A stretch of 64,000 nt of DNA from Lysobacter arvi (GCA_031216755.1 JARUHG010000005.1:248001-312000), one strand, 5' to 3'. Shown: positions 38,078-47,082, counted from the first letter of the stretch. The notes: generated by a model from the sequence alone, not told the origin. Numbers and translations: made by a program.

Positions 38078-39056
38078 CTTCGGTCTCCGCCTGCGTTTCG
38101 CTCGCGATGCCGTCCGCCACCGGCGAGGGCGCGACGTCCTCCTGGAGCGGCTGGTCCGGCGGCGGTGTCGGCGCGGTCACGCCTGCGGCCTGCTGCGCCG
38201 CCAGCCAGCTGTTGAATTCCATGTCCTGCGCGGCCGCTTCGCCGTGCGGATCGGCGAGCAGCGCGAAGTCGCGGTGCATGATCAGGCCCGCCTCCTCGCC
38301 GTAGGCGGCCGCGGGGGCATCGGCCTCCGGCAAGGGTTCGATCTCGACGCGACGGTTGCCGCCCACGCCCTGCACGCCCGATCCGAGCGGCAGGAACGTG
38401 GCCGCCATGGCGAGCATGCACAGGGCGAGCAGGCTCCACAGCAGCGGCATGAGCCAGCACGGCCGGGCGGTCGTCGTGGGGGGCGGCGCCGCGTCGCCCG
38501 CCCCGCTCTCGCCCCGCAGCACGGCCTCGCGGGCCGAACTCAGGCGGACGAGTCGCTCGGGCGGCAGGGTCTTGATGCGGCGGTGGATCTGTTCCCGCAA
38601 CTGCTGCCAGGCGAGCGGGTCCGCGCGGCCGTCGGCGTGGTGCGGCAGGGCGCGCTGCAGCGCGAGCCGATAACTCGACAGGCCGACCCCGAGCACCGAC
38701 GCCGCCTCCTCTTCGCTCAATCCGGCCGCGACGCGCAGGAGCAGCGCGGCGCGTGGCCCGCTGCCAAGCTCGCCGAGGCGATCGGTGGCCTCGATCGGGA
38801 CCGCGACCGCCGTTCGGTGCGCCAGGCGCGGCTGCGCCAGCAGCAGGGCCCAGAAGCGCCGCGGCCAGTCGGCCATGGGCAGGTGGGCCGCTTCCGGCCG
38901 GAACTGGCGCATGGCGTCGGCCAAGGCTGCGTCGCCCGCGGCGGCGTCGCCGGCCTGGAGTTCGGCCAACACCGCCCCGCGACGTTCGACGCCGCGCAGG
39001 AAGGCGGATAGCGCGGGCGGCCCGGAGGGGCGGGAAGAAGCGATCGGAACGCTCAT
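38067..39056 (-). CDS. Membrane-anchored protein with sigma-70 region 4-like HTH
   Basis: The 329-residue protein has a helical N-terminal part with a region-4-like helix-turn-helix around residues 110-145 (ALLLRVAAGLSEEEAASVLG, then VGLSSYRLALQRALP), as in extracytoplasmic-function sigma factors. A clear region 2 (-10 binding) is missing. Around residue 205 is a hydrophobic segment (LMPLLWSLLALCMLAMAATFL) followed by about 110 acidic, Pro/Ala-rich residues that would face the periplasm. The layout suggests a membrane-tethered regulator or sigma/anti-sigma hybrid rather than an active sigma factor. A TATGAT -10 (minus strand, 39086-39081) lies 25 bases upstream. Confidence 0.7.
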   Translation of the reverse strand: MSVPIASSRPSGPPALSAFLRGVERRGAVLAELQAGDAAAGDAALADAMRQFRPEAAHLPMADWPRRFWALLLAQPRLAHRTAVAVPIEATDRLGELGSGPRAALLLRVAAGLSEEEAASVLGVGLSSYRLALQRALPHHADGRADPLAWQQLREQIHRRIKTLPPERLVRLSSAREAVLRGESGAGDAAPPPTTTARPCWLMPLLWSLLALCMLAMAATFLPLGSGVQGVGGNRRVEIEPLPEADAPAAAYGEEAGLIMHRDFALLADPHGEAAAQDMEFNSWLAAQQAAGVTAPTPPPDQPLQEDVAPSPVADGIASETQAETEDAP

Positions 39057-39170
39057 CGGAACTGCATCACCATGCGCCGCATCATAGCGACGCGGGTGCG
39101 TGAAAAAGTGCTTGACAACGCTGAGCCAGGCGCTCCGCCAAGCGGGGCGCGGCCTGCACCGGAAAAGCGG

Positions 39171-39179
39171 TTGTGCACA
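39171..39179 (+). promoter_or_regulatory. Near-consensus DnaA box
   Basis: TTGTGCACA differs from the TTATNCACA consensus at one position. It is 191 bases upstream of the perfect inverted pair in the same spacer. Confidence 0.45.
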
Positions 39180-39361
39180 GCAGTAACGCGAGCGTCATGC
39201 GCCGCTTCCTGAACGCGTCCTTCAGCAGGGTGACAACCGTGTTTCACGCTCAAACTATTGATCTGGAAGGAAATATCGGCTTTGGCACTTTTTTCACCAA
39301 CCTAGCTGCGAGGCCGTATTTCAAGCAATCGGACCCTGCTCGCAACACGCCATGCACAGAT

Positions 39362-39384
39362 TTATCCACAGCTCGTGTGGATAA
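39362..39384 (+). promoter_or_regulatory. Inverted pair of perfect DnaA boxes upstream of priA
   Basis: TTATCCACA (39362-39370) and TGTGGATAA (39376-39384) are two perfect copies of the high-affinity DnaA box in convergent orientation with a 5-base spacer. They sit 116 bases upstream of the priA start, followed by GGGCGTTTTTG. The same sequence could fold as a hairpin with a T-run, so a weak terminator is the alternative reading. Confidence 0.75.
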
Positions 39385-39499
39385 GGGCGTTTTTGCTTTG
39401 CGGTCGGGGACTTGCGTGATTTTTGTCACATACGGTGCAGCAATGCGCCGCAAGCTCGACGGCCGTTTCCCTGCCGGCGCGGGCCGCTAGACTTCGCCG

Positions 39500-41698
39500 A
39501 TGCCCGACGCCCTCCCGACCCCGCCCATCGTCTGGCGCGTGGCCCTCCCCGTACCGCTGCCGCGACTGTTCGACTACCGCCCACCAGTCGGCGAGACGGC
39601 CGGCAGCGACGACGTCGGTTCGCGTGTGCGGGTGCCGTTCGGGAGCCGCGAACTGGTCGGCATCGTCGTCGAAACCGGCCCGTCCGATCCTGAAGCGCCC
39701 GAAGCCAGGCATGCCTTCGCACGGCTGGACCCCGGGCCGATCCTGGAAGGCGAGCTGCTCGACTCGCTGCACTGGCTCGCCCGCTACACCCACGCGCCCT
39801 TGGGCGAGGTGCTCGCGACCGCGTTGCCGGCGTCCTTGCGCCGCGGCGAGCCGCTCCCCGACACCCACGCCTGGGCCTGGCGACTGACCGAAGCCGGCCA
39901 GACCGGGCGCGAGCGCCTGCGCGCCGGCCGGCCGCGACGGCTCGCCGATCTCCTCGCGCCGGGCCCGGTGGAAGAGGACCGCCTCGATCTGGCCTTCGAG
40001 GACTGGCGCTCCGCCGCCCGTGCCCTCGCCAAGCGGGAGTTCGCCGAACGCCTGGCCGTGCCGGCGGCGGCCCACGTGGTCGAGCCACGCCCGGGCCCCG
40101 ACCTGCATCCGGAGCAGCGCGTCGCCGTGGACGCCATCCTCGCCGCGCGCGACGGCTTTTCCGCGCTGCTGGTGGACGGCGTCACGGGCAGCGGCAAGAC
40201 CGAGGTTTACCTGCACGCCATCGCCGACTGCCTTGCGCGCGGGAAGCAGGCGCTGGTGCTCGTACCCGAGATCGGGCTCACGCCGCAGACGCTGGCGCGG
40301 TTCCGTGCCCGCCTGGGGGTGCCGGTGCACGCGTTGCATTCCGGGTTGGGCGATGGCGAGCGCGCGCGGACCTGGACCGCCTTCGCACGGGGCGAAGCGC
40401 GGGTCGTGGTCGGCACGCGCTCGGCGGTGTTCCTGCCGCTGCCCGACGCCGGGCTCATCGTGATCGACGAAGAGCACGACGGCAGCTTCAAGCAACTGGA
40501 CGGCATCCGCTATCACGCGCGCGACTTCGCCCTGGTGCGCGGCAAGGCGCTGGGCATCCCGGTGCTGCTGGGCAGCGCCACGCCGTCGCTGGAATCGCTG
40601 CGCAACGCACAGGCGGGCCGCTATGCGCACCTGCGCCTGCAACAGCGCGCCGGCGCCGCGCAGCCGCCGACGGTGCGCGTGTGCGACGTCCGCAAGCGGC
40701 CGCTCGAGGCCGGGCTGTCGCCGGACATGCTCGAGACCATCGGACACGCGCTCGAGGCCGACGGCCAGGTGCTCGTCTTCAAGAACCGCCGCGGCTACGC
40801 CCCGGTGCTGCTGTGCCACGACTGCGGCTGGAGCGCGCAATGCCAGCGCTGCGACGCGCCGATGACCGTGCACGCCGGCGGCCGCCGCCTGCAATGCCAT
40901 CACTGCGGCGCGCGCCGCCCAGCGCCCGATGCCTGCCCCGACTGCGGCGGCCTCGCGCTGCAACCGCAGGGAGCGGGCACGGAACGCATCGAGGAAGTGC
41001 TCACCGCGCGCTTCCCCGATGTGCCGGTGTTGCGCATCGATCGCGGCACGACGCAGCGTCGCGATGCGCTCGAACATGCGCTGGCGAAGTTCGGCACGCA
41101 GCGTGGAATCCTGGTCGGCACGCAGATGCTCGCCAAAGGGCACGACCTGCCCAATCTCACGCTGGTGGCCGTCGTCGGCGTCGACGAAGGGCTGTTTTCC
41201 GCCGATTTCCGGGCGCCGGAGAAGCTCGCGCAGTTGCTCATCCAGGTCGCCGGACGCGCCGGCCGCGCGCAGCGCAAGGGCGAAGTGCTGCTGCAGACGC
41301 ATCACCCGGGCCATCCGCTGCTGGCGACGCTGCTGGCCGGCGGCTACCACGCGTTCGCCGAGGCGGAGCTCGAACAGCGCGAAATGGCCGGCTTTCCGCC
41401 TTTCGCGCACATGGCGATGTTCCGCGCCGAGGCGCAGCAGATCGCCGCGTGCGAGGCGTTCCTGCGCATGGCGCGCGAGCGGCTGCGCGATGTGCATGCC
41501 CCGCTCGACCTGCATGGCCCGTTGCCCGCGCCGATGCCGCGCCGCGCGGGCTTCCAGCGCATGCAGCTGCTGCTTTCGGCGGCCGACCGGCGCAGCCTTC
41601 ATGCGGCGCTCGATGCCGCGCTTCCGGCGATCTACGCCTCCGCCGAGTCGCGCAAGGTGCGATGGTCGCTGGATGTCGACCCGATGGATCTGTACTGA
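39500..41698 (+). CDS. priA: Primosomal protein N' (replication restart helicase PriA)
   Basis: PriA recognises stalled forks and reloads the replicative helicase. The 732-residue protein has the 3' DNA-binding domain (WRVALPVPLPRLFDYRPP, GSRVRVPFGSRELVGIVVE) and Walker A GVTGSGKTEVY. DEEH appears in VIDEEHDGSFKQ, followed by GSATPSLES. A zinc-binding region has four Cys pairs (CHDCGW, CQRC, CHHCGARR, CPDCGG) inserted between the helicase motifs, and the motor is completed by GTQMLAKGHDLPNLTLV and QVAGRAGRAQRKGEV. The length is normal. Inverted DnaA boxes lie just upstream. Confidence 0.97.
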   Translation: MPDALPTPPIVWRVALPVPLPRLFDYRPPVGETAGSDDVGSRVRVPFGSRELVGIVVETGPSDPEAPEARHAFARLDPGPILEGELLDSLHWLARYTHAPLGEVLATALPASLRRGEPLPDTHAWAWRLTEAGQTGRERLRAGRPRRLADLLAPGPVEEDRLDLAFEDWRSAARALAKREFAERLAVPAAAHVVEPRPGPDLHPEQRVAVDAILAARDGFSALLVDGVTGSGKTEVYLHAIADCLARGKQALVLVPEIGLTPQTLARFRARLGVPVHALHSGLGDGERARTWTAFARGEARVVVGTRSAVFLPLPDAGLIVIDEEHDGSFKQLDGIRYHARDFALVRGKALGIPVLLGSATPSLESLRNAQAGRYAHLRLQQRAGAAQPPTVRVCDVRKRPLEAGLSPDMLETIGHALEADGQVLVFKNRRGYAPVLLCHDCGWSAQCQRCDAPMTVHAGGRRLQCHHCGARRPAPDACPDCGGLALQPQGAGTERIEEVLTARFPDVPVLRIDRGTTQRRDALEHALAKFGTQRGILVGTQMLAKGHDLPNLTLVAVVGVDEGLFSADFRAPEKLAQLLIQVAGRAGRAQRKGEVLLQTHHPGHPLLATLLAGGYHAFAEAELEQREMAGFPPFAHMAMFRAEAQQIAACEAFLRMARERLRDVHAPLDLHGPLPAPMPRRAGFQRMQLLLSAADRRSLHAALDAALPAIYASAESRKVRWSLDVDPMDLY

Positions 41699-41705
41699 GG
41701 CGGCA

Positions 41706-44198
41706 TCATCGTGGCGCCGAGGAGCGCCACACCCACGCCGCGAACACGTAGAGCGCGAGCGCGATCACGAGCGTCGCGCGCAATCCGATTCCGATCGCGA
41801 GCAGCAACGCGAGGATCGCGGCCACCACCGATGCGCAACCGTTCAATCCCCAGGCCCACGGCACGAACGTCGGCGCGCTGCGCGACAGCCGTGCGAGCCC
41901 GAGCGGAAACGGCATGCCCATCGCGAACGCCAGCGGTGCGATACCGACGAAGGCCAGCAGCGCGCGCCATGCGAGCGGCCACGGGGCGGCGATCGCATGC
42001 GCAGCGGCGAGCACGACGAATTGCCACGCCAGGCCCAGCACGATCGCCCGCACCGACCATGCGATACGCCGCCCGAGCGCGGCGTCATCCGCGTTGGATG
42101 ACGTCACCCAGCGTTGCGCGTGCAGACTTCCCAGCCCGGCGCACAGCAGCATCGTGGCGAGGCCGACGTTCGCCGCGATCCACGGATGCCCGAGCAGCAG
42201 CGTGAGGCGCGACAGCAGCGCGATTTCGATCATCAGGAACGCCAGGCCAAGCGCGACGAAGTACGCGGCGATGCGAAGTCGCGACGCGGGCGCCTCCGTG
42301 TCGCGGGCGAGCGCGCGCAACGGCAGCAGCACCAGCACGAGCGCGAGCACGACCGCCTGCACCAGCGTCGCCACGAGCACGAGGTATCCCGAATCCAGCA
42401 GCACCGCACTGCCCTGCGTGCGCAGGCGCCAGAGCTCGGGGAGGCTTTGCCAGCGGAAGAAGTGGGCGAAATACGGACGATCGTCGCGGGCCGGCTCGAT
42501 GTCGAACCGGTACGCGCGGATGTAGTCGCGCGCGTCGGAGGCCAGCAGCGCCTGCACACCTTCGTAGATCGTCGGCGGATCGACATGATGGAAGCGCTCC
42601 GGCCCATCGGCGCGCATCCCCGGCGCATGCACGATATCGAAGCCGCGACGCCGGGCGAAGTGCGTCAGCGCGGACAGTGCGCGAGGATCGAATGCGGTGC
42701 GCGCGAACAGCCAGGTACTCGCGTCCCAGTTGCGGATCGCCGCCACGTGGCGTGCGGGATCGCGAACGCCTTCCTCGCGCAGCGCCTGCACGGCCGTGGC
42801 GAGGAGTTTGAGTTCATCGCGCGGCGGCTGCTTGCTCCATTGCGTCACCGCGAGCATGCCTTGCGGCGACAGCCTGCGCAGATACTCGCGCAGCGCTTCC
42901 ACCGTCGACGCGTACTGTTCGCTCGCCGATTGCACGCCCGCGCTGCCGCTGGCGAAGGAATCGCCACTTGCCAGCACGATCAGATCGTATCGGGTGCCGC
43001 TTGCCCGCACGAACGCCCGCGGCTCGGCGACGACGTTGTCCACGCGGCGATCGTCCAGCAAATGCCCGGCATACGCGCCGAAGCGATCGCGCGCCCAGCG
43101 CATGCGCTGCGCGGACGGCTCGACCGCATCGACGCGTCGTGCGCCGAGCGTGAGCGCCTGCAGGACGTGCATGCCGCCGCCCGCGCCGAGCACGAGCACG
43201 CGATCGGGCGCACGCATGCGGTACGGCAACGCCGAGGTCATGGCGTCGAGCCATTGCCCGTCGCCGTGGCCGTCGTCGCGCACGATGGGCGACATCGCGT
43301 CGCCGTCGGTGTAGATCGCCAGTTGCGTCGGCAGCTCGCCGGTGTGCGACAGGCTCAGGCCGGGCGCGAAGCGCAGCGGTACGCGGGCGCTCTCCACCAC
43401 CGTGAAGGTGCCGTACGGGTCCGCGCTTTCGCCGATGATGCGCGCATCCGGCAACAGCAAGACCTTGCTCATTCCCTTGAACTCGTTCGCGCGTGGGGCG
43501 AGCAGCGGCGTCGGCCAGAGCAGCGCGAGCGCTACCGCGACGACCGCGCTGGTCGCGCGCAACGGCGCGCGTCGCGTCACCAGCAAGGCCGCGATCGGAC
43601 CGCACATCGCCGCGATCAGCAGGCCGCGCTGGACCGGAAAGGTGCTGGCGGCGAGCGCCGCGAGTGCGCCGATCGCCGCGCCGATCAGGTCCGCGCCGTA
43701 CAACGCCGGAATGCGTGCACCATGGCGTGCGAATGCGAGGCCGAAGCAGGCCGCCGCGAAGAAGAACGGCACCGACAGCGTGAGGTAGAGCAACGCGAGC
43801 CACAGCAACTGGCGCGGATTCCATACCAGCTCCAGGCCGTTGAACGGGATGACGCGTGCGAGCACGAGCGTGGCGGCGGCACTGATCGCGAACAGCAACG
43901 CGCACGTGGCGAACGCCGCGTCGAAATCGCGCGCCAGACGCGGCTGCCGATCGCCGCGCAACCACACGCTCAACCACGTGCCGCTCGCGCCGTGGCCGAG
44001 CAGGGCCAGACTGATGATCATCACGGCGAACGGATGCCAGTGCGCGATCGCGAGCCAGCGCATCAACAGCAACTGCCAGGCCAGCGCGGCGGCGGACACC
44101 AGCGCGATGGCGACGGGCAACGCCGCGGCATGCGCCGTGTCCGCTGCCGCGCCTGCCGACGACGCCGCGTCGACGGCGCCGCGGTCGGCAACGCTCAC
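41706..44198 (-). CDS. Integral membrane protein with spermidine-synthase-like methyltransferase-fold domain
   Basis: The 830-residue protein has about seven N-terminal membrane helices and a soluble Rossmann domain about residues 250-560. That domain contains VLVLGAGGGMHVLQALTLGA and DAVEPSAQRMRWARDRFGAYA, similar to spermidine synthase and related class I methyltransferases. A further seven or more helices follow. The spermidine-synthase catalytic motif DSSDP is replaced by ASGDS in DLIVLASGDSFASGS, so polyamine synthesis is doubtful. Membrane spermidine-synthase-like proteins are known as a family of unclear function. The GTG start overlaps the PCMT-like gene's stop by four bases (GTGA). 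Confidence 0.82.
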   Translation of the reverse strand: MSVADRGAVDAASSAGAAADTAHAAALPVAIALVSAAALAWQLLLMRWLAIAHWHPFAVMIISLALLGHGASGTWLSVWLRGDRQPRLARDFDAAFATCALLFAISAAATLVLARVIPFNGLELVWNPRQLLWLALLYLTLSVPFFFAAACFGLAFARHGARIPALYGADLIGAAIGALAALAASTFPVQRGLLIAAMCGPIAALLVTRRAPLRATSAVVAVALALLWPTPLLAPRANEFKGMSKVLLLPDARIIGESADPYGTFTVVESARVPLRFAPGLSLSHTGELPTQLAIYTDGDAMSPIVRDDGHGDGQWLDAMTSALPYRMRAPDRVLVLGAGGGMHVLQALTLGARRVDAVEPSAQRMRWARDRFGAYAGHLLDDRRVDNVVAEPRAFVRASGTRYDLIVLASGDSFASGSAGVQSASEQYASTVEALREYLRRLSPQGMLAVTQWSKQPPRDELKLLATAVQALREEGVRDPARHVAAIRNWDASTWLFARTAFDPRALSALTHFARRRGFDIVHAPGMRADGPERFHHVDPPTIYEGVQALLASDARDYIRAYRFDIEPARDDRPYFAHFFRWQSLPELWRLRTQGSAVLLDSGYLVLVATLVQAVVLALVLVLLPLRALARDTEAPASRLRIAAYFVALGLAFLMIEIALLSRLTLLLGHPWIAANVGLATMLLCAGLGSLHAQRWVTSSNADDAALGRRIAWSVRAIVLGLAWQFVVLAAAHAIAAPWPLAWRALLAFVGIAPLAFAMGMPFPLGLARLSRSAPTFVPWAWGLNGCASVVAAILALLLAIGIGLRATLVIALALYVFAAWVWRSSAPR

Positions 44199-44968
44199 GG
44201 TCCACCCGTCAGCGGAACGAAACGTACCGGCAGCACCTGGCGCGTCCGCACGCGACCGCGTTCGTCCTTCTGGACGAGCAGCAGTGTCTGCGTGAAGAAG
44301 CTGCTGCCGACGGGGATCACCATGCGGCCGCCCGGCTTGAGTTGCGCGACGAGCGGTGGCGGAATCGACGCCGCCGCGGCGGTCACGACGATCGCGTCGA
44401 ACGGCGCGTGCTCCTTCCAGCCGTAATAGCCGTCGCCGGTGCGCGCCTGCACGTTCGGGTAACGGCGCAGGCGCTGCGCCGCCTGTTTCGCGAGGGGCTC
44501 GACGATCTCGATCGTGTGGACGTTCGCCTTCGCTTCGGCGAGCACCGCGGCCTGGTAACCCGAGCCGGTACCGATCTCCAGGATCGACTGGCCCGCGCGC
44601 GGCGCCGCCAGCGTGGTCATCAGCGCGACGATGTACGGCTGCGAGATCGTCTGACCGTAGCCGATGCCGAGCGGGCGGTTTTCGTAGGCGTTTTCACGCT
44701 CCGACGCGGGCACGTACTCGTGACGCGGGACGCGCGAGAGGAGCGCCAGCACGGCGGGGTCGATCCGCCTCGCCGTACCGCTGTCGTCCTGCGATTGCGC
44801 GCGCAGTTCGGCGATCAGCGCGGCGCGCGCGTCCGCATGCGGATCGCCGCGTTGCTGCGGCTGGTGCGCGGACGCCGGGCGCGGAATGGCGAGCCAGGGC
44901 GACAGCACGATCGCCTCCACGATCGCGCGACGATGCAGGAAACCTGCACGGGCGTCGGCGCCGGACAT
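44195..44968 (-). CDS. PCMT-like (protein-L-isoaspartate O-methyltransferase family) protein, possibly exported
   Basis: The 257-residue protein has the PCMT core from about residue 70: LALLSRVPRHEYVPASEREN, GYGQTISQPYIVALM, and the SAM loop ILEIGTGSGYQAAVLAEAK. FDAIVVTAAAASIPPPLVAQ and GGRMVIPVG follow. The first 40 residues are not part of the PCMT fold: a twin-arginine-containing start (LHRRAIVEAIVLSPWLAI) and ASA cleavage-like site resemble a weak signal peptide. It is translationally coupled to the spermidine-synthase-like membrane gene. Since SAM is cytoplasmic, export would be puzzling. Confidence 0.85.
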   Translation of the reverse strand: MSGADARAGFLHRRAIVEAIVLSPWLAIPRPASAHQPQQRGDPHADARAALIAELRAQSQDDSGTARRIDPAVLALLSRVPRHEYVPASERENAYENRPLGIGYGQTISQPYIVALMTTLAAPRAGQSILEIGTGSGYQAAVLAEAKANVHTIEIVEPLAKQAAQRLRRYPNVQARTGDGYYGWKEHAPFDAIVVTAAAASIPPPLVAQLKPGGRMVIPVGSSFFTQTLLLVQKDERGRVRTRQVLPVRFVPLTGGP

Positions 44969-45028
44969 GCCGCCGAGTGTAGGGCGACGGGTGTTACGCC
45001 GCGGACAACGCGCGCGCGCCCGCGAGCG

Positions 45029-45802
45029 CTAGCCGGGTGTTTTCTTCGCCGCCTTCTTGCCGGCCTTCCGCGCCGTCGCCCCGGGTTTGGGCGGATTGCG
45101 GATCCAGATGTTCAGGTTTTCGCGGCGGCTCTGGAACAGCCCGATCGCCTCGACCAGATCGCTCAGCTTTCCGTAGCCGTAGTTGCGCGAATCGAACGAG
45201 GCCTGGTTGCCGATCTGGCTGCCGACCGTGCTCAGCCGGGCCCAGCCGTCCTCGTCGCTGGCCGCTTCGACCGCGCTGCGCAGCATCTGCAGCAGGCGCG
45301 TGTCGCTGCGAAGCTCCTGCGGCGTCTTCGGCTTGGTCAACGCGGCGCTTTCGGTTTCGGCCACGCCGCCCAGCGCTTCCAGGTACGTGAACTTGGAACA
45401 CGCGTTGCGGAAGGCTTCCGGGGTCTTCTTCTCGCCAAAGCCGTAGACCTTCATGCCGTCGGTCAGCAGGCGCATCACCAGCGGCGTGAAATCCGCGTCG
45501 CTGGACACGATGGCGAAGCCGTCCAGGTTGCGCGCGTACAGCAGGTCCATGGCGTCGATGACCATCGCCATGTCGGACGCATTCTTGCCCGTGCTGTAGG
45601 CGAACTGCTGCATCGGGCGGATCGCGTATTCGTGCAGCGTGGCCTCCCAGCCCTTCAGGTGCGGGCTCTTCCAGTTGCCGTACGCGCGCCGGACGTTGGC
45701 GACGCCGTGCCGGGCGACCTCGGCCAGGATGACGTCGATCTTCGCGGCGGGCGCGTTGTCGGCGTCGATGAGCAGGGCGATGCGGCGCTCGGGTTCGGAC
45801 AT
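45029..45802 (-). CDS. NYN-domain protein (LabA/DUF88-like), putative RNase
   Basis: The 257-residue protein has an N-terminal NYN (PIN-like) domain, residues about 5-155. It starts RIALLIDADNAPAAKIDVIL, with SDMAMVIDAMDLLYARNLDG and IVSSDADFTPLVMRLL supplying the acidic catalytic residues. The C-terminal part matches the LabA/LotusOST-like accessory region (TRLLQMLRSAVEAASDEDGW, NYGYGKLSDLVEAIGLF). A short Lys/Ala-rich tail (RKAGKKAAKKTPG) could bind RNA. A longer open frame extends upstream, but the ATG at 45802 has GGAG upstream. Confidence 0.87.
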   Translation of the reverse strand: MSEPERRIALLIDADNAPAAKIDVILAEVARHGVANVRRAYGNWKSPHLKGWEATLHEYAIRPMQQFAYSTGKNASDMAMVIDAMDLLYARNLDGFAIVSSDADFTPLVMRLLTDGMKVYGFGEKKTPEAFRNACSKFTYLEALGGVAETESAALTKPKTPQELRSDTRLLQMLRSAVEAASDEDGWARLSTVGSQIGNQASFDSRNYGYGKLSDLVEAIGLFQSRRENLNIWIRNPPKPGATARKAGKKAAKKTPG

Positions 45803-45973
45803 GGGGGCTCCGGTGGCGGCTGCCGGCGGCAACGTTCCGCCGAGCCTAGCGCAGGCGGCCCACGCCGGCATGACGCACGCGCGATGGCGTACCGGACGGA
45901 GCGGTAGCGCTACCCCCTGCACGCCCGATCCTCCACAATGGCCGGGCACTCACGACCAAGCCATCCACCCCAC

Positions 45974-46924
45974 ATGACCAGCCAGCTCGAACAACTCCGT
46001 GCCTATTCGGCGGTCGTCGCCGACACCGGCGACATCGACGCCATCGCCCGGTTCCATCCGCTCGACGCCACTACCAACCCGTCGCTGCTGCTCAAGGCCG
46101 CCTCCCTGCCGCGCTATGCGCCGCTGATCGACTCGGCGATCTCGCAGGCCCGCGGCACCGACCTCACCGCGCGCGTGGCCGATGCCGCCGACCTGCTGGC
46201 GGTGACGGTGGGCGTGGAGATCCTCAAGCTCATTCCCGGCCGCGTCTCGACCGAAGTCGACGCGCGCCACAGCTTCGACACGCAGGCCACGCTCGCGCAG
46301 GCGCGCAAGCTGGTCGCGCTCTACGAACAGGTCGGTATCGGCCGCGAGCGGCTGCTGATCAAGATCGCGTCCACGTGGGAAGGCATCCGCGCCGCCGAGC
46401 AGCTCGAGCGCGAAGGCATCAACTGCAACCTGACGCTGCTGTTCTCCTTCGCCCAGGCCGTGGCCTGCGCGGAAGCGGGCGTGTTCCTCATCTCGCCGTT
46501 CGTGGGGCGCATCCTCGACTGGCACCTGGCCAACGGCGGCGCGACGCCGGCCACGCCGCAGGACGATCCGGGCGTGCAGTCGGTCACCCGCATCTGGCAC
46601 CACTACAAGCGCCACGGCTTCGACACCGTCGTGATGGGCGCGAGCTTCCGCAACACCGGGCAGGTGCTGGCGCTGGCCGGCTGCGACCGCCTGACGATCT
46701 CGCCGGACCTGCTGCACGCCCTGGCCGAAGCCGACGGGGAGGTCCCGCGTGCGCTGGTCGATGCCGGCGAACGCGCACCGGCGCCGCCGCGCATGGACGA
46801 GCCGGTCTTCCGCTGGGAGCACAACGAAGACGCGATGGCGACCGACAAGCTCGCCGACGGCATCCGCAAGTTCGCCGCCGACCAGCGCAAGCTGGAGGCG
46901 ATGCTGGCGGCGCGCCTGGCGTAA
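45974..46924 (+). CDS. tal: Transaldolase (TalB type)
   Basis: This pentose phosphate enzyme transfers a dihydroxyacetone unit between sugar phosphates. The 316-residue length is that of the TalB family. Visible blocks: [17 protein letters not shown] at the N-terminus, [20 protein letters not shown], the Schiff-base lysine in [38 protein letters not shown] and [19 protein letters not shown]. All active-site blocks are intact. Start ATG 45974. A terminator follows 26 bases after the stop. Confidence 0.96.
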   Translation: MTSQLEQLRAYSAVVADTGDIDAIARFHPLDATTNPSLLLKAASLPRYAPLIDSAISQARGTDLTARVADAADLLAVTVGVEILKLIPGRVSTEVDARHSFDTQATLAQARKLVALYEQVGIGRERLLIKIASTWEGIRAAEQLEREGINCNLTLLFSFAQAVACAEAGVFLISPFVGRILDWHLANGGATPATPQDDPGVQSVTRIWHHYKRHGFDTVVMGASFRNTGQVLALAGCDRLTISPDLLHALAEADGEVPRALVDAGERAPAPPRMDEPVFRWEHNEDAMATDKLADGIRKFAADQRKLEAMLAARLA

Positions 46925-46949
46925 GCGGGTCGCCCGCGCGATCGATGCG

Positions 46950-46976
46950 AAGCCCGGCCATGCCGGGCTTTCGTTT
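46950..46976 (+). terminator. Terminator of tal
   Basis: AAGCCCGGC (46950-46958) and GCCGGGCTT (46962-46970) form a 9-base stem with CAT as loop, followed by TCGTTT. Confidence 0.8.
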
Positions 46977-46988
46977 ATGAAGCGCTCG

Positions 46989-47082
46989 TTCCGCGAAAGC
47001 GGGCCCCCATCGTGCCGACGCATCACGCCCTTCGAACGGGGCGATGCACGCAAGCATGGTTCCCTTCCTCGCGGGATGACGG
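46989..47082. repeat. Degenerate REP-like inverted element
   Basis: CCGCGAAAGCGGG (46991-47003) is followed some 60 bases later by CTCGCGGGATGACGG (47068-47082). These resemble the two opposed ends of the dispersed GTCAT-CCCGC-GAAAGCGGG repeat common in xanthomonads. Copies are degenerate; a genome-wide search would be needed to confirm. Confidence 0.35.

Larger units (their letters stand above)
39057..39499. other. 443-base A/T-rich divergent spacer between the sigma-like gene and priA
   Basis: This is the longest gene-free stretch in the window and it is clearly poorer in G/C than its flanks, especially at 39240-39440. It contains a perfect inverted DnaA-box pair (39362-39384), one near-consensus box TTGTGCACA (39171-39179) and a -10 (TATGAT) for the sigma-like gene. 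A 105-codon frame (39173-39490) crosses it, but its codon use is unlike the neighbours and the opposite strand is open too, so I do not call it. Confidence 0.7.

Noticed and set aside
39173-39490. 105-codon open frame in the priA upstream spacer
   Set aside because: Its codon use (many T and A third positions) is unlike the neighbours, the opposite strand is equally open, it crosses the DnaA-box pair, and no protein motif is visible. The spacer looks regulatory.
39057-39499. The spacer as the chromosomal origin of replication
   Set aside because: Only two or three DnaA boxes and no dnaA, dnaN, rpmH or parAB nearby; oriC in this group normally lies by dnaA. A DnaA-linked regulatory site is more fitting.
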